Notes: generated by a model not told the origin, from the sequence alone. 34,570 nt of DNA from Clostridia bacterium (GCA_017541205.1 JAFXZO010000060.1:1-34570); one strand, 5' to 3'; numbered from the stretch's first letter, positions 1 through 8,660 are shown. A program made the numbers and translations.

Positions 1-1
1 C

Positions 2-1099
2 AAGGGCTATATCCCGGCCTACCCGGTCGGCACGGCGGACGATATCGCGAAGATGATCGCGGACTTTAGCCCCGGGGCCCGCGCCGTCATCGGCGTAAAG
101 AACCTCAAGATCATCACCTTCGGCCCCCGTCCCCAGGACTTCTTTGCCTGCAACGCCCCCATCAAGGGCCTGTACGAGCTGGGCATCGAGATCGAGGAGA
201 ACAGCGAACTGGACCTGCTGGTTTCCTACAAGGCCCACGCGGGCGACAAGCGCATCCCCGACGTGATGGACGACATGGCCAAGGAAATGGGCGAAGGCAA
301 GTACTACGCCGAAATGCTGGAGCGCATGGCGCAGTTTGAACTGACCCTGCTCGACTGGGCCGAACAGCACAAGGGCGCGCGGAAGTACGTCGCGTTTGCC
401 GACAAGTGCTGGCCCGCCTTCCCCGAGCAGTTTGGCTTTGAGCCCTGCTATGTGAACAGCCGCCTGGCCTCCCGCGGCATCCCCGTGGCCTGCGAAGTGG
501 ATATCTACGGCGCGCTCTCCGAATACATCGGCGCCTGCGTTTCCGGCGACGCGATCACCCTGCTGGACATCAACAACTCCGTGCCCGCCTCCATGTGGGA
601 AAGCCAGATCAAAGGCAAGTTCGACTATTGCCTGACCGATACCTTCATGGGCTTCCACTGCGGCAACACCCCCTCCTGCAAGATGTGCGACAGCCGTGCC
701 ATCAAGTATCAGCTGATCCAGCACCGCCTGCTGGAGCCCGCCGGCTCTGAACCGGACTTCACCCGCGGCACCCTCGAAGGCGACATCGCGCCCGGCGAAA
801 TCACCTTCTACCGCCTGCAGTGCGACAGCAACGGCGATTTGCGCTCCTACATCGCCGAGGGCGAAGTGCTGCCCGTCGCGACGACCTCCTTCGGCGGCAT
901 CGGCGTGTTCGCCATCAAGGAAATGGGCCGCTTCTACCGCCACGTGCTGATCCAGAAGCGCTATCCGCACCATGGCGCGGTGGCCTTCGGCCATCACGGC
1001 AAGGCCCTGTTCGAGGTGTTCAAGTTCCTGGGCGTCAAGGACATCGCCTACAACCAGCCCAAGTCCCTGCCCTATCCCACCGAGAATCCCTGGGGCTGA
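2..1099 (+). CDS. L-fucose/L-arabinose isomerase-family protein, 5' end missing
   Basis: The reading frame is open from base 2, so the window cuts into the gene and the ATG at 53 is internal. The 3' part resembles the C-terminal half of the FucI/AraA ketol-isomerase fold, whose members interconvert aldoses and ketoses with a divalent metal. The likely metal ligands are present in the expected order: Glu in ACEVDIYG, Asp in LLDINN, and a His in the HHGAVAFGHHG stretch near the end. A Cys cluster (HCGNTPSCKMC) lies between them. The substrate cannot be assigned; many family members in anaerobes are only annotated as isomerase-like. A hairpin terminator follows the stop at once, so this is the last gene of its transcript. 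Confidence 0.8.
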   Translation, partial: KGYIPAYPVGTADDIAKMIADFSPGARAVIGVKNLKIITFGPRPQDFFACNAPIKGLYELGIEIEENSELDLLVSYKAHAGDKRIPDVMDDMAKEMGEGKYYAEMLERMAQFELTLLDWAEQHKGARKYVAFADKCWPAFPEQFGFEPCYVNSRLASRGIPVACEVDIYGALSEYIGACVSGDAITLLDINNSVPASMWESQIKGKFDYCLTDTFMGFHCGNTPSCKMCDSRAIKYQLIQHRLLEPAGSEPDFTRGTLEGDIAPGEITFYRLQCDSNGDLRSYIAEGEVLPVATTSFGGIGVFAIKEMGRFYRHVLIQKRYPHHGAVAFGHHGKALFEVFKFLGVKDIAYNQPKSLPYPTENPWG

Positions 1100-1123
1100 T
1101 TCTTTCCCTGAATAAACCTGACG

Positions 1124-1171
1124 GGGCTGTTCCCGGCTGTTTCACCGCGGCGAAAGGGAACAGCCCTTTTT
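1124..1171 (+). terminator. Rho-independent terminator
   Basis: A perfect 11-bp stem, GGGCTGTTCCC (1124-1134) with GGGAACAGCCC (1156-1166), is followed by five T residues (1167-1171). The loop is 21 nt. It ends the isomerase-like transcript. Confidence 0.85.
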
Positions 1172-1202
1172 CTTCGCCTCCGCGCCGCCATCCATTTTTT
1201 TC

Positions 1203-1231
1203 TTGCCAAACGCCGCGGGGTCTTATATAAT
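1203..1231 (+). promoter_or_regulatory. Sigma-A type promoter of the Sel1-repeat gene
   Basis: TTGCCA (1203-1208), a 17-bp spacer and TATAAT (1226-1231) lie about 70 bases upstream of the next start codon. Confidence 0.7.
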
Positions 1232-1303
1232 AGATGAGCGTAAATGAAGCGATAGGAATACGCCTCCGCGGCGAAAAACCTGCATATTGCAAGGAGGATG
1301 GAA

Positions 1304-2674
1304 ATGAAAAAGTATCTGTCTGTGTTCATGGCCGCGTGCCTGTGCCTGGGCCTGATCGGAAGCGCCTGCGCGCAAAGCGGGATCACCATTGAGCAATTGG
1401 TCCAGGCAAACAGCTTTGATACGGTCTTTTCCCGGCACAACAGCGTAGCCGTTTACTACGTTGATACGAACAGCGAAGAATCGTATCAGTACCACACCAG
1501 GGATATGGTCTATTATTCCCAGTATTCGTATCTGAACATACAGGACAGGGAATGGTATGTGTTTGACACGCCCGAGGGAACGGCTGTTTACTTTATGTGG
1601 TACATCATGAGCGATGAGGAAAAGGCGCAGGAGGCGAACGCCCGCACGGATCTGTCCCCGATCCTGAGCGAAGAGCTGACGCTGGAGATGGAAGTGGTCA
1701 AGGAGGTCGTGGATAACGGGGACGGCACGCTGACCATCACAACGGAAGCGAGCGAGGAGGACACGCTGAAGATGCTGGAACTGACCGGCGATATCCTGCC
1801 CGCCGGGCTGAATGACGCTGTTTTCCAGTGCGTCTATACCGTGGACGCCGAAACGCTGGAGATCCGTATGCAGCGGGAACACTACGCGGCCAATGGCAAA
1901 ACGTATTTGACGAGCATGCAAACGTACGAATACGACGCGTGGATCCCGGATGATGTGGCCGCGTATGTCAAGAAGATCGATGCCTTCTGCAACGAGCGCT
2001 CGGAAAACCAAAGCGTCGTCACCGTGGTGTATGACGCCGGGACCAAGGCCGAAGAAAGCTTTTCGTGCAGGATAGGCGACGGCATCGGCTGCTATTTCCA
2101 CCTCCGCGACGGCTACGATGAGCTTTACAATGACAGGACCCTCAATTCTCCTTATACCGGCGACCCGAACGGGGATGTGACGATCTACGCTTTCTCCCTG
2201 GAAAAAAGCCTGAAGGCGGGCGGCGAAGCTTTCGACGCCGGGGATTACCAGGATGCGCTGGTCTGGTTCATGATCGCGGCCAAATTGGGCGACGCGGCGT
2301 CGTTCAGCAGGATCGGGTATCTGTATGAAAACGGCCTTGGCCCGGCGCGGAATTATGAGACGGCGCTGAACGCGTATCAGATGGGCATGGAACATGGCGA
2401 CGCGGCGTCCGTTTTCGCCATGGGCCGGCTGTATGAAGAGGGCCTGGGCGTGCGGAAGAACGTTTCGACAGCGTTAAAATGCTATCAGGTGGCGGCGGAA
2501 TTGAACAACGCCGACGCGCTGTTCCGCCTGGGCGAAATGTACCGCGACGGGATCGGCGTGGAGCAGTCCGGCGAAAAAGCGGCGGAGTATTTCGGCCGCG
2601 CCGCGGAGCAGGGCCATCCAGACGCCATGGAAGCGCTGGAGCAGCTGAATAACGCAGGCACCGCCGCGCCATAA
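1304..2674 (+). CDS. Secreted Sel1-repeat protein
   Basis: A 456-residue protein with an N-terminal signal peptide (KKYL, then a hydrophobic run ending GSACA near residue 24). A Cys sits at the likely processing site, but the lipobox is poor because position -3 is Gly, so lipoprotein status is doubtful. Residues of about 25-300 match nothing I recognise. About 305-448 are Sel1/TPR-like helical repeats with the usual A-x-x-x-L-G-x-x-Y-x-x-G-x-G pattern; these normally mediate protein contacts. The ATG at 1304 is chosen over 1298 because AAGGAGG ends at 1297: it leaves 6 nt to 1304 but none to 1298. It has its own promoter and appears monocistronic. Its partner is unknown. Confidence 0.8.
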   Translation: MKKYLSVFMAACLCLGLIGSACAQSGITIEQLVQANSFDTVFSRHNSVAVYYVDTNSEESYQYHTRDMVYYSQYSYLNIQDREWYVFDTPEGTAVYFMWYIMSDEEKAQEANARTDLSPILSEELTLEMEVVKEVVDNGDGTLTITTEASEEDTLKMLELTGDILPAGLNDAVFQCVYTVDAETLEIRMQREHYAANGKTYLTSMQTYEYDAWIPDDVAAYVKKIDAFCNERSENQSVVTVVYDAGTKAEESFSCRIGDGIGCYFHLRDGYDELYNDRTLNSPYTGDPNGDVTIYAFSLEKSLKAGGEAFDAGDYQDALVWFMIAAKLGDAASFSRIGYLYENGLGPARNYETALNAYQMGMEHGDAASVFAMGRLYEEGLGVRKNVSTALKCYQVAAELNNADALFRLGEMYRDGIGVEQSGEKAAEYFGRAAEQGHPDAMEALEQLNNAGTAAP

Positions 2675-2710
2675 TCGTAATTACTGAAACCTAATTGAAA
2701 GATGACATTG

Positions 2711-2755
2711 CTGGGGGAAACCGCTCTTTAAAGCTCAAAGAGCGGTTTCCCCCAG
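2711..2755. terminator. Perfect 19-bp hairpin after the Sel1 gene
   Basis: CTGGGGGAAACCGCTCTTT (2711-2729) is repeated exactly inverted at 2737-2755 around a 7-nt loop. It starts 36 bases after the stop codon. No T run follows on either strand; the plus strand continues with C residues. It may act as a transcript-end or stability structure rather than a classical intrinsic terminator. Confidence 0.55.
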
Positions 2756-2862
2756 CCCCCCTTCCGAGAAAAGCGAATAAGGTATATAATTACTTGTATT
2801 TTGTCAACTTCAAATTCAATAGTGGCATAAGGAAAGAAACTTAGGGAAAAAGAGCCCTTAAT

Positions 2863-3067
2863 TGTCATCCCGAGCGAAGCGGAGGCGAGAGGCGAAGCGC
2901 AGCCGAGGGATCTATGAGAGAATCGCTAAGCCAACCAACAGATCTTACCCGCCTGCGGCGGGCGCAGGCGAACGATCCGTTCAGGACGGGGCCTACGCTG
3001 ACAACCAGCCCAAGGGCAGGTTGTCCGGGCGCATCGGCCTTCTCGCTCCACTCCGCTCAAGATGACA
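2863..3067. repeat. Intergenic repeat-like element with terminal inverted repeats
   Basis: The left end begins TGTCATCCCGAGCGAAG (2863-2879). The right end, CTCCGCTCAAGATGACA (3051-3067), is its inverted copy with 3 mismatches in 17. The interior contains GAGGGATCT, a GC-rich stem near 2950 and a near-palindrome ACAACC...GGTTGT around 3000. Intergenic repeats with TGTCATCC/GGATGACA-type ends are common in bacterial genomes. It carries no credible gene and lies between two convergent genes. No target-site duplication is visible. The remainder of the 2756-3128 gap is A+T-rich and holds nothing I can name. Confidence 0.6.
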
Positions 3068-3128
3068 TGGAAGGGTGTTTTTCTATCCCGAACTTTCCGT
3101 GAAGAACCGATTTTTTGCAGGCTTTGGA

Positions 3129-6100
3129 TCAATCCTTGGGCAGGGGCGAAAAGCGGAAGCCGTAGAAATCGAAATTGCTGCCGGGCAGGAACACGAAATC
3201 GACCGTGCACAGGCCCTGGAGCACGGGCACCCGGAAGGCCTGCTCGCCCCGCCCGCCCTGGACAAAGCCGCAGGCGGAGGTGGCCGTTTCGCCGTTTTCG
3301 CCGGTCACGCGCAGGGAAATCTGGTTGACGGGAAGGGGCGTTTCGCCGTCCAGGATCAAGAGCATTTCGCCCGATCCGTCAAACGCCATGTTTTCAAAGC
3401 GCAGCGTCACGTTGTTGCCGATCTTTTTGACCGCGTCCGCTTCCTTCACAAAGCTGTCGCCGTACAGCTGATCGGCGTCCATGGCGCGGTTATCGCGCAG
3501 GGCGCGGGACTGGCGGGCGAAGGAGAAGCCCTTCAAATGGATTTTTTCATGCATCGAGAAGGCGATCGTGTGCACGCCGCGGAGCGCGTAGGGCAGGCGG
3601 TAGGTTTCCGGCTGATAGACGTTCCAGACGCTCTTTTTCTGGTAGGGCAGCGCGGCGATCAGAACGCCGCCCTCGCCCGGCATGCCGTCCCAGAGCCTGA
3701 TATGATACAAATCATCGTTCAGCGCGAACACCGGCAGGGTGATTTCATCCGAGCCGACGGGGCCAAAATCCACGAACGAGAAGCCGACGGCGCTTTCGCC
3801 GTCCCGGGCGAAGGCGACGCCCTTTTCGTTGCCCGCGCCGATTTCGCCCTCCGATCGGTCATAGAGCGCAGCCGCGATGAAGCGGTAGGGGTCCAGCCCC
3901 ATGGGGCCAAAGCCCGCGGCGGTGATTTCGACGACGGAGAGCACGCGCGGATGCGGGTATCCGTTGCAGACGGCGGCGCGCAGATACATGCTGCCGTCCC
4001 CGCGGGCGGTGACGGTCACCAGATCGCCGCTTTGCTCAATGCTCGCGCAGGGCATATCCACGCCCTGGGCGTTGGTGATCCGAAAGCGGAGCTCCTGCGG
4101 CGCGGCGTTTTCGGGCAGGCAGGAAACCCGGAAGGAGACGGCGGGGCGTTCCGGGGTCAGGACGGTGGAAGACAGGGCTTTGAGATCGATCCGGCGGGTA
4201 AATATATCGTTCTCCGCCTTGCGTTCTTTGCACAGCGCCGGGAAAGCGCGGCACGCGCAAGGAGCTTTGCCCGCAAGGACGCGGAGCGAGACCTCCGCCG
4301 CGCGCAGGCCCTCGCCCGTCACGCGGACGCGGATCTCGCCTTCTTCCTGCGCCCCGACCATGAGCAGAAGCTTTCCGGAGAACAGGCGGCGGCTGAATAC
4401 CTGATAGCCGTCCCGGTCGGTGCTGTCGCCGTTGTCCATGCCGAGCAGCACGCCCGGGCCGTCGATAAACGCATGCACGCGGTCCACCGCGTTTTCGACG
4501 GGACGGCCCGCGTGATCCAGCGCGCTCACGATCAGGAACGCGATTTCGCCTTTTTCGATGGTCGGGCCGTTTTCAGCCCGGAGGGCAAGCGCTTGCGCGT
4601 CGCCAAAGGAGCGCCGCGCCGTTTCGCACAGGATGTTTCCGTGGCCATCGTACGCGCGGGCCAGGAGCTCGCCCGGGGCATAGGGCACCTGCCATACGGG
4701 CAGGGCGGCCTTCGCGTCCAGGCGGTCAACGGCTTTTTTGCCCAGGGAAACGCCGTTCAGGAACAGCTCCGCCGATGCGCCGTTGGTCATCACCGGCACG
4801 TCGATCAATTGTCCTTCGTTCCAATCCCAGTAAACGCCGATATGGATCATGGGCGTATCCGTCCACATGGCCTGATAGAAATAATAGGCGTCCTTGGGCA
4901 AGCAGGCGGTGTCCGTCTGGCCGAAATAGCAGCTGCGCGTATGGTAGGGCGTGGGCTCGCCGATATAATCGATGCCGCTCCAGATGAACTGCCCCAGGGA
5001 ATAGGGCGTGTTCAGGTCGTCGGAGAGCATTTTCGGCAGGTCCTTCGCGCCCCAGCTGGTGTTGGAATTGAGGAGCGCCGAGCATTGCAGGTCTTCTTCG
5101 GAGAGGATATCCTCCTTCATGGGGAAATGATAAATGCCGCGGCTGGCCAGGAGCGAAGCGGTCTCGCTGCCGTAGATCACCCAGCCGGGATGCTGTTCAT
5201 GATGCTGCGCGTAAAGCTTTTCCGCGTAATTGTAGCCCGGGAGCTTCACGATCTCGGCGCACTTCTGCGCGCCTTCCCAAGGCATGTAATTGCTGCCAAA
5301 GGTGACGTGCGCGTGGCGCGTATCGTGCCGGTGCACCTCGTCCATGAGCGTCCTGGTCCACATCTGCCCGCGGTCGGACGCCTGCATATCGTAAATTTCG
5401 TTGCCGATGCTCCACAGGATCACGGAAGGATGGCACCGATCCCGCCTGACCCAGGACGCAACGTCCTCGGGATAGGTCTTTGGGAAAAAGCGCGCGTTAT
5501 CGAAGGGGGTTTTGGCAAGCTCCCACATATCATACATTTCGTCGATCACCAGGAAGCCCATTTCGTCGCACAGGTCCAGGAAACGCCGGGCCGGGGGATT
5601 ATGGCTGGTGCGGATGGCGTTGACGCCCATTTTGCGCATAACGGCAAGCTGCCGCCTTGCGGCGCTTTGCTGATATGCCGCGCCGAGGGCGCCCAGGTCA
5701 TGATGCAGGCAGACGCCGTGCAGCTTGACGGGAGCGCCGTTCAGGAAAAAGCCCTTGTCCGGGGTGAACGCTGTTTCGCGGAAGCCGACGCGCATCGTTT
5801 CCTTCTGCGCGCCGAGGGTGCACGTCAGGGAATACAGGCAGGGGCGTTCCACGCTCCAGGGCGTGACGCCCTCCACCGTCAGGCAGATTTCCGCGCCGCC
5901 GGGGCAGGCGGCCATCGTGCCCTCCGCAAGGACGCCGCCAACGCTATTTTGGAGGCGCACCCTGGGCATTTCGTCTCCGGGCCCTCTGATCTCGGCCTGG
6001 ATGGCCAGCTGCCACGCGCCGCCCGCGCGGCGGGTGTTCACCTGGAAACCGTCGGGGACCATATATCGGGCGGGCAGGGCGATCAAATGCACGTCGCGGA

Positions 6101-6497
6101 AAATGCCCGCGCCTGAATACCAGCGGGAATTGGGGCTCCGGTGGCGGATATGCACGGCGATTTCGTTCCGGCCGGGCCTGATTTTTCCGGTCAGATCAGC
6201 GAAAAAGGACGTATAGCCGTACGTGTGGGAGCGGATCAATTCGCCGTTCAAAAGCACGTCGGCGTCCATATACACCCCGTCGAAATCGAGCAGGGCAATT
6301 TCTTCCTGCGGCAGTTCTTCGGCCAGAAAGGTTTTCAGATACCAGCCGTCGCCCGAGGCGTACAGATCCTCCGTGTTTTCGATCAGCCAATCGTGCGGAA
6401 GCAGGACGGGACGCAGGGCAGCGCCGTCCAGGTCCCTTCGCGTGCTGTTCAGGGGAAGCAGGGCAAATTTCCAGCCGTCATTCCATAATATCCGCAT
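3129..6497 (-). CDS. Glycoside hydrolase family 2 (beta-galactosidase-like)
   Basis: A 1122-residue multidomain glycosidase without signal peptide, so probably cytoplasmic. The order is an N-terminal jelly-roll sugar-binding domain (about 1-140), an Ig-like domain, a TIM barrel (about 245-530), a DUF4982-like domain (TNGASAELFLNG), a further Ig-like domain, and a long C-terminal beta-rich region (about 720-1122) that may bind carbohydrate. Catalytic residues are visible: the acid/base Glu367 in SIGNEIYD and the nucleophile Glu445 in YGSETAS. NPP and TSHN barrel motifs are also present. Family 2 retains configuration and includes beta-galactosidases, glucuronidases and mannosidases; exact specificity cannot be read. 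AGAAAGGA lies 8 nt before the ATG. The terminator of the upstream PHP gene ends directly against this ribosome site. Confidence 0.9.
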   Translation of the reverse strand: MRILWNDGWKFALLPLNSTRRDLDGAALRPVLLPHDWLIENTEDLYASGDGWYLKTFLAEELPQEEIALLDFDGVYMDADVLLNGELIRSHTYGYTSFFADLTGKIRPGRNEIAVHIRHRSPNSRWYSGAGIFRDVHLIALPARYMVPDGFQVNTRRAGGAWQLAIQAEIRGPGDEMPRVRLQNSVGGVLAEGTMAACPGGAEICLTVEGVTPWSVERPCLYSLTCTLGAQKETMRVGFRETAFTPDKGFFLNGAPVKLHGVCLHHDLGALGAAYQQSAARRQLAVMRKMGVNAIRTSHNPPARRFLDLCDEMGFLVIDEMYDMWELAKTPFDNARFFPKTYPEDVASWVRRDRCHPSVILWSIGNEIYDMQASDRGQMWTRTLMDEVHRHDTRHAHVTFGSNYMPWEGAQKCAEIVKLPGYNYAEKLYAQHHEQHPGWVIYGSETASLLASRGIYHFPMKEDILSEEDLQCSALLNSNTSWGAKDLPKMLSDDLNTPYSLGQFIWSGIDYIGEPTPYHTRSCYFGQTDTACLPKDAYYFYQAMWTDTPMIHIGVYWDWNEGQLIDVPVMTNGASAELFLNGVSLGKKAVDRLDAKAALPVWQVPYAPGELLARAYDGHGNILCETARRSFGDAQALALRAENGPTIEKGEIAFLIVSALDHAGRPVENAVDRVHAFIDGPGVLLGMDNGDSTDRDGYQVFSRRLFSGKLLLMVGAQEEGEIRVRVTGEGLRAAEVSLRVLAGKAPCACRAFPALCKERKAENDIFTRRIDLKALSSTVLTPERPAVSFRVSCLPENAAPQELRFRITNAQGVDMPCASIEQSGDLVTVTARGDGSMYLRAAVCNGYPHPRVLSVVEITAAGFGPMGLDPYRFIAAALYDRSEGEIGAGNEKGVAFARDGESAVGFSFVDFGPVGSDEITLPVFALNDDLYHIRLWDGMPGEGGVLIAALPYQKKSVWNVYQPETYRLPYALRGVHTIAFSMHEKIHLKGFSFARQSRALRDNRAMDADQLYGDSFVKEADAVKKIGNNVTLRFENMAFDGSGEMLLILDGETPLPVNQISLRVTGENGETATSACGFVQGGRGEQAFRVPVLQGLCTVDFVFLPGSNFDFYGFRFSPLPKD

Positions 6498-6513
6498 GGT
6501 TTCTATCCTTTCT

Positions 6514-6551
6514 AAAAAACCAAAAGTCGTTCCAAACCGGAAGCCTTTTGG
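6514..6551 (-). terminator. Terminator between PHP phosphatase and GH2 genes
   Basis: On the minus strand CCAAAAG (6551-6545) pairs with CTTTTGG (6526-6520), with an inner TTCC/GGAA pair, followed by six T residues (6519-6514). It begins directly after the PHP stop codon, and its U run abuts the GH2 Shine-Dalgarno sequence. GH2 may therefore depend on read-through or on a promoter inside the PHP gene. Confidence 0.7.
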
Positions 6552-7283
6552 TCACGATCCGCGGGGGACAGGCGCTTCGTCCAGGATGCGCTGCGCGTTG
6601 CCGCTGGTCAGGGCGGTGGCGAGCTCGATGCCGAAGCGCTCGGTGAGGACGTCAAAGGCCTCGGCCATGCGGCTGTCGCGGCCGGGCAGATCATGGCAGT
6701 CGGTGGAAATGAAATCCACCAATTCATCCGCCAGAATACGGTTGAGGAACCGCTGCTTGAAAAAGCTGTGCTTGCGGATCACCGTATGGGCGTTCAGTTG
6801 GATCAGCGCCTTGCATTCCCGGCGGAGCTTTTCGATCTGGTCTGCCTTCTTCAGGCATTCATACCGTTCCACGTGCGCGAAAACGGGCACGAAGCCAAGG
6901 CCCGCCACGCTTTGGCCCGCGTCCATCAAATATTTGAAGGTATCGTCTGGCGAAAACTCCAGGAGCACGTAACGCGTGCCGGCCAGGGTGGGCACCTTGC
7001 CCTCGCTGAGCTGATAGGGCGTATTGTGGGTATAGAGCACCTCCGACCCCGTATACAGGGTGATGGCAATGCCCTCCCGCGCCATCCATTGGCGGGCTTC
7101 CTCCAAATGCGCCAGATAGGTTTCGTAGGGGAAAGGCTCAATGCCCGGCGTGATATGCGGGGTGGTAATCACGGTATCAACTTGGTTTTCCACGGCCTGC
7201 AGCGCCAGCTTCTTGGTGCTTTCAAAGGTTTTCCCGCCGTCGTCAACGCCGTATATCAGGTGATTGTGCATATCGATGAACAT
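6552..7283 (-). CDS. PHP-family protein tyrosine phosphatase, CpsB/CapC/YwqE type
   Basis: A 243-residue metal-dependent phosphoesterase. PHP metal motifs occur in order: DMHNHL (His6, His8), TTPH (His43), GSEV (Glu81), LLEF (Glu109), FAHVER (His137) and STDCHD (Asp195, His197). Members of this family dephosphorylate the tyrosine-rich tail of the capsule/exopolysaccharide kinase CpsD/YwqD. No capsule kinase or glycosyltransferase lies in the window, so this copy is detached from its usual operon and its partner is unknown. AAGGAGA lies 7 nt before the ATG, and a clear promoter precedes it. A terminator follows the stop immediately. Confidence 0.85.
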   Translation of the reverse strand: MFIDMHNHLIYGVDDGGKTFESTKKLALQAVENQVDTVITTPHITPGIEPFPYETYLAHLEEARQWMAREGIAITLYTGSEVLYTHNTPYQLSEGKVPTLAGTRYVLLEFSPDDTFKYLMDAGQSVAGLGFVPVFAHVERYECLKKADQIEKLRRECKALIQLNAHTVIRKHSFFKQRFLNRILADELVDFISTDCHDLPGRDSRMAEAFDVLTERFGIELATALTSGNAQRILDEAPVPRGS

Positions 7284-7328
7284 GCTGCCGTCTCCTTATC
7301 CGTGGGCCTGAAAGGGGCCCTATCCGAC

Positions 7329-7357
7329 ATTATAAACAAGGAAGCGCGATTTGTCCA
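7329..7357 (-). promoter_or_regulatory. Promoter of the PHP phosphatase gene
   Basis: On the minus strand TGGACA (7357-7352), a 17-bp spacer and TATAAT (7334-7329) precede the phosphatase. It lies back to back with the transporter promoter on the other strand. Confidence 0.7.
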
Positions 7358-7374
7358 TGCTTATTTCGGACGAA

Positions 7375-7402
7375 TTGACAAGCGCTGGCAATATGGTATA
7401 AT
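7375..7402 (+). promoter_or_regulatory. Promoter of the AEC transporter gene
   Basis: TTGACA (7375-7380), a 16-bp spacer and TATAAT (7397-7402) lie 29 bases before the start codon. Confidence 0.75.
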
Positions 7403-7431
7403 TTTTTCAAACGCGAAAGGAAGGGAAACGG

Positions 7432-8358
7432 ATGAGCTTTCAAGTGGCGCTGGCGCAGGTGCTGGTCACATTGCTGTACATCGTTCCGGGGTATCTATGC
7501 AGCAAAATGAAAAAAGCGTCCCCCCGGCATCTTCCGACCCTGGGCGGCATCTTGGTGTACGTGTGCGGGCCCGCGCTGCATACGAACGCGTTCCTGAGCA
7601 TCGATTATTCGCCGGAAACGCTGAAAAACATGGCCGTGTTTTTCCTGCTCACGCTGATCCTGCAAAGCGCGTTCATGGCGATCCTGTACGCCGTATTCCG
7701 CAAAAAGCAGGGCGACAGCCGCTTCCGCATCCTGAATATCGGCTCCGTTCTGGGCAACGTGGGCTTTTTCGGGCTGCCGGTCATCCGCGCGCTGCTGCCG
7801 GCGTACCCGGAGGTGGCCTGCTATTCCGCCATTTACAGCATCACCATGAATATCCTGGTGTTCACGATGGGCGTTTTTTGCCTGACGGGCGAAAAGAAAT
7901 ACATGAGCGTGCGGTCCGCGCTGCTGAACCCGACGATGATCAGCTTCTTTGTGGCGGTCCCCCTGTTTTTGATGAACGCCCGGCGCTTTCTCCCCTCCCA
8001 GGTGCTCAGCGCTTTGCAGCTGCTTGGCGGCATGTCCACGCCGCTTTGCATGTTCGTGCTCGGCGTGCGCCTGTCCCAGAACAGCATGAAGAAACTGTTT
8101 TCCCAGCCCTTTGTATATGCCGTCAGCTTTTTGAAGCTGCTTTTGTTCCCGCTGTTCTGCTTCGCGGCGGTCTGCCTGCTGCCGCTTTCCATGCCGATCA
8201 AGGCGAGCGTGCTGATCCTGTCCGCCACCCCCTGCGCCTCCGTGATCCTGAGCCTGGCGGAGCTCCATCAAAAGCAGATGGATCTGGCGGCCAGCTGCGT
8301 GCTGGTTTCGACGCTGCTTTGCTTTATGACCATCCCGGTGATGACGCTGCTCGTTTAA
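7432..8358 (+). CDS. AEC (auxin efflux carrier) family transporter
   Basis: A 308-residue integral membrane protein with about ten hydrophobic segments in two halves, the arrangement of the AEC/BART superfamily. Family features include N-x-x-F/Y-x-G-L-P (NVGFFGLPVI) in the first half and a small-residue segment SATPCASVILSLAE near the end of the second. Bacterial members carry malate, malonate and other organic anions; the substrate here is not predictable. A purine-rich GGAAGGG ribosome site precedes the ATG. It stands alone, divergent from the PHP phosphatase gene. Confidence 0.8.
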   Translation: MSFQVALAQVLVTLLYIVPGYLCSKMKKASPRHLPTLGGILVYVCGPALHTNAFLSIDYSPETLKNMAVFFLLTLILQSAFMAILYAVFRKKQGDSRFRILNIGSVLGNVGFFGLPVIRALLPAYPEVACYSAIYSITMNILVFTMGVFCLTGEKKYMSVRSALLNPTMISFFVAVPLFLMNARRFLPSQVLSALQLLGGMSTPLCMFVLGVRLSQNSMKKLFSQPFVYAVSFLKLLLFPLFCFAAVCLLPLSMPIKASVLILSATPCASVILSLAELHQKQMDLAASCVLVSTLLCFMTIPVMTLLV

Positions 8359-8432
8359 CGTTATCATTCTAAGGGTTCATGGTAACGCGCGGACGGCGAT
8401 TCTATCCCCCGCGTATCCGCAGCCTCAACCGC

Positions 8433-8545
8433 CGCAAGGTCCGCTTCAAGCGGACATTGCGATCCCGGAGGAGGGCATGCGGCCGGCCATGGGCCGCGCT
8501 GGCGCGCATGAAGGTTCGGGCCCTGCTGATATCAGCGGGGCCCCA
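8433..8545. repeat. Palindrome-rich intergenic segment
   Basis: The 229 bases between the transporter and the terminator at 8588 hold no convincing gene. They hold an imperfect palindrome at 8433-8461 (two 14-base arms around one base, one mismatch, centred on GTCCGCTT/AAGCGGAC). GC-rich inverted segments follow around 8477-8512, and then a near-perfect 26-bp palindrome GGGCCCTGCTGAT/ATCAGCGGGGCCC at 8518-8543. This could be a structured RNA, a protein-binding site or a palindromic repeat. Confidence 0.4.
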
Positions 8546-8587
8546 TGGTTTTGTTTGCGTTTCAGAATGGGAATTTTTCCTGCGCTT

Positions 8588-8617
8588 GCCCTCCGGGCGC
8601 GGGGACGGGCTTTTTTT
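8588..8617 (+). terminator. Rho-independent terminator upstream of sigG
   Basis: GCCCTCC (8588-8594) pairs with GGACGGGC (8603-8610) with one bulged C, followed by seven T residues (8611-8617). It isolates sigG from upstream transcription. Confidence 0.75.
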
Positions 8618-8629
8618 GACGGACGCCGC

Positions 8630-8660
8630 TGCATAACCTGCGTTTCGCGGTGCCATACTG
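8630..8660 (+). promoter_or_regulatory. Candidate sigma-G (or sigma-F) promoter of sigG
   Basis: TGCATA (8630-8635), 18 bases, then CATACTG (8654-8660). This resembles the sigma-G consensus (GYATR and CATnnTA at 17-18 bp), apart from the last base. The predicted start near 8667 leaves just enough leader for the GGAGG at 8669-8673. No sigma-A promoter is seen between the terminator and the gene. Confidence 0.5.

Noticed and set aside
3075-6116. A 1013-codon open frame on the plus strand opposite the GH2 gene
   Set aside because: It is antisense to a gene with full catalytic motifs. G+C-rich codons leave long stop-free frames on the other strand, and the translation has no recognisable domain.
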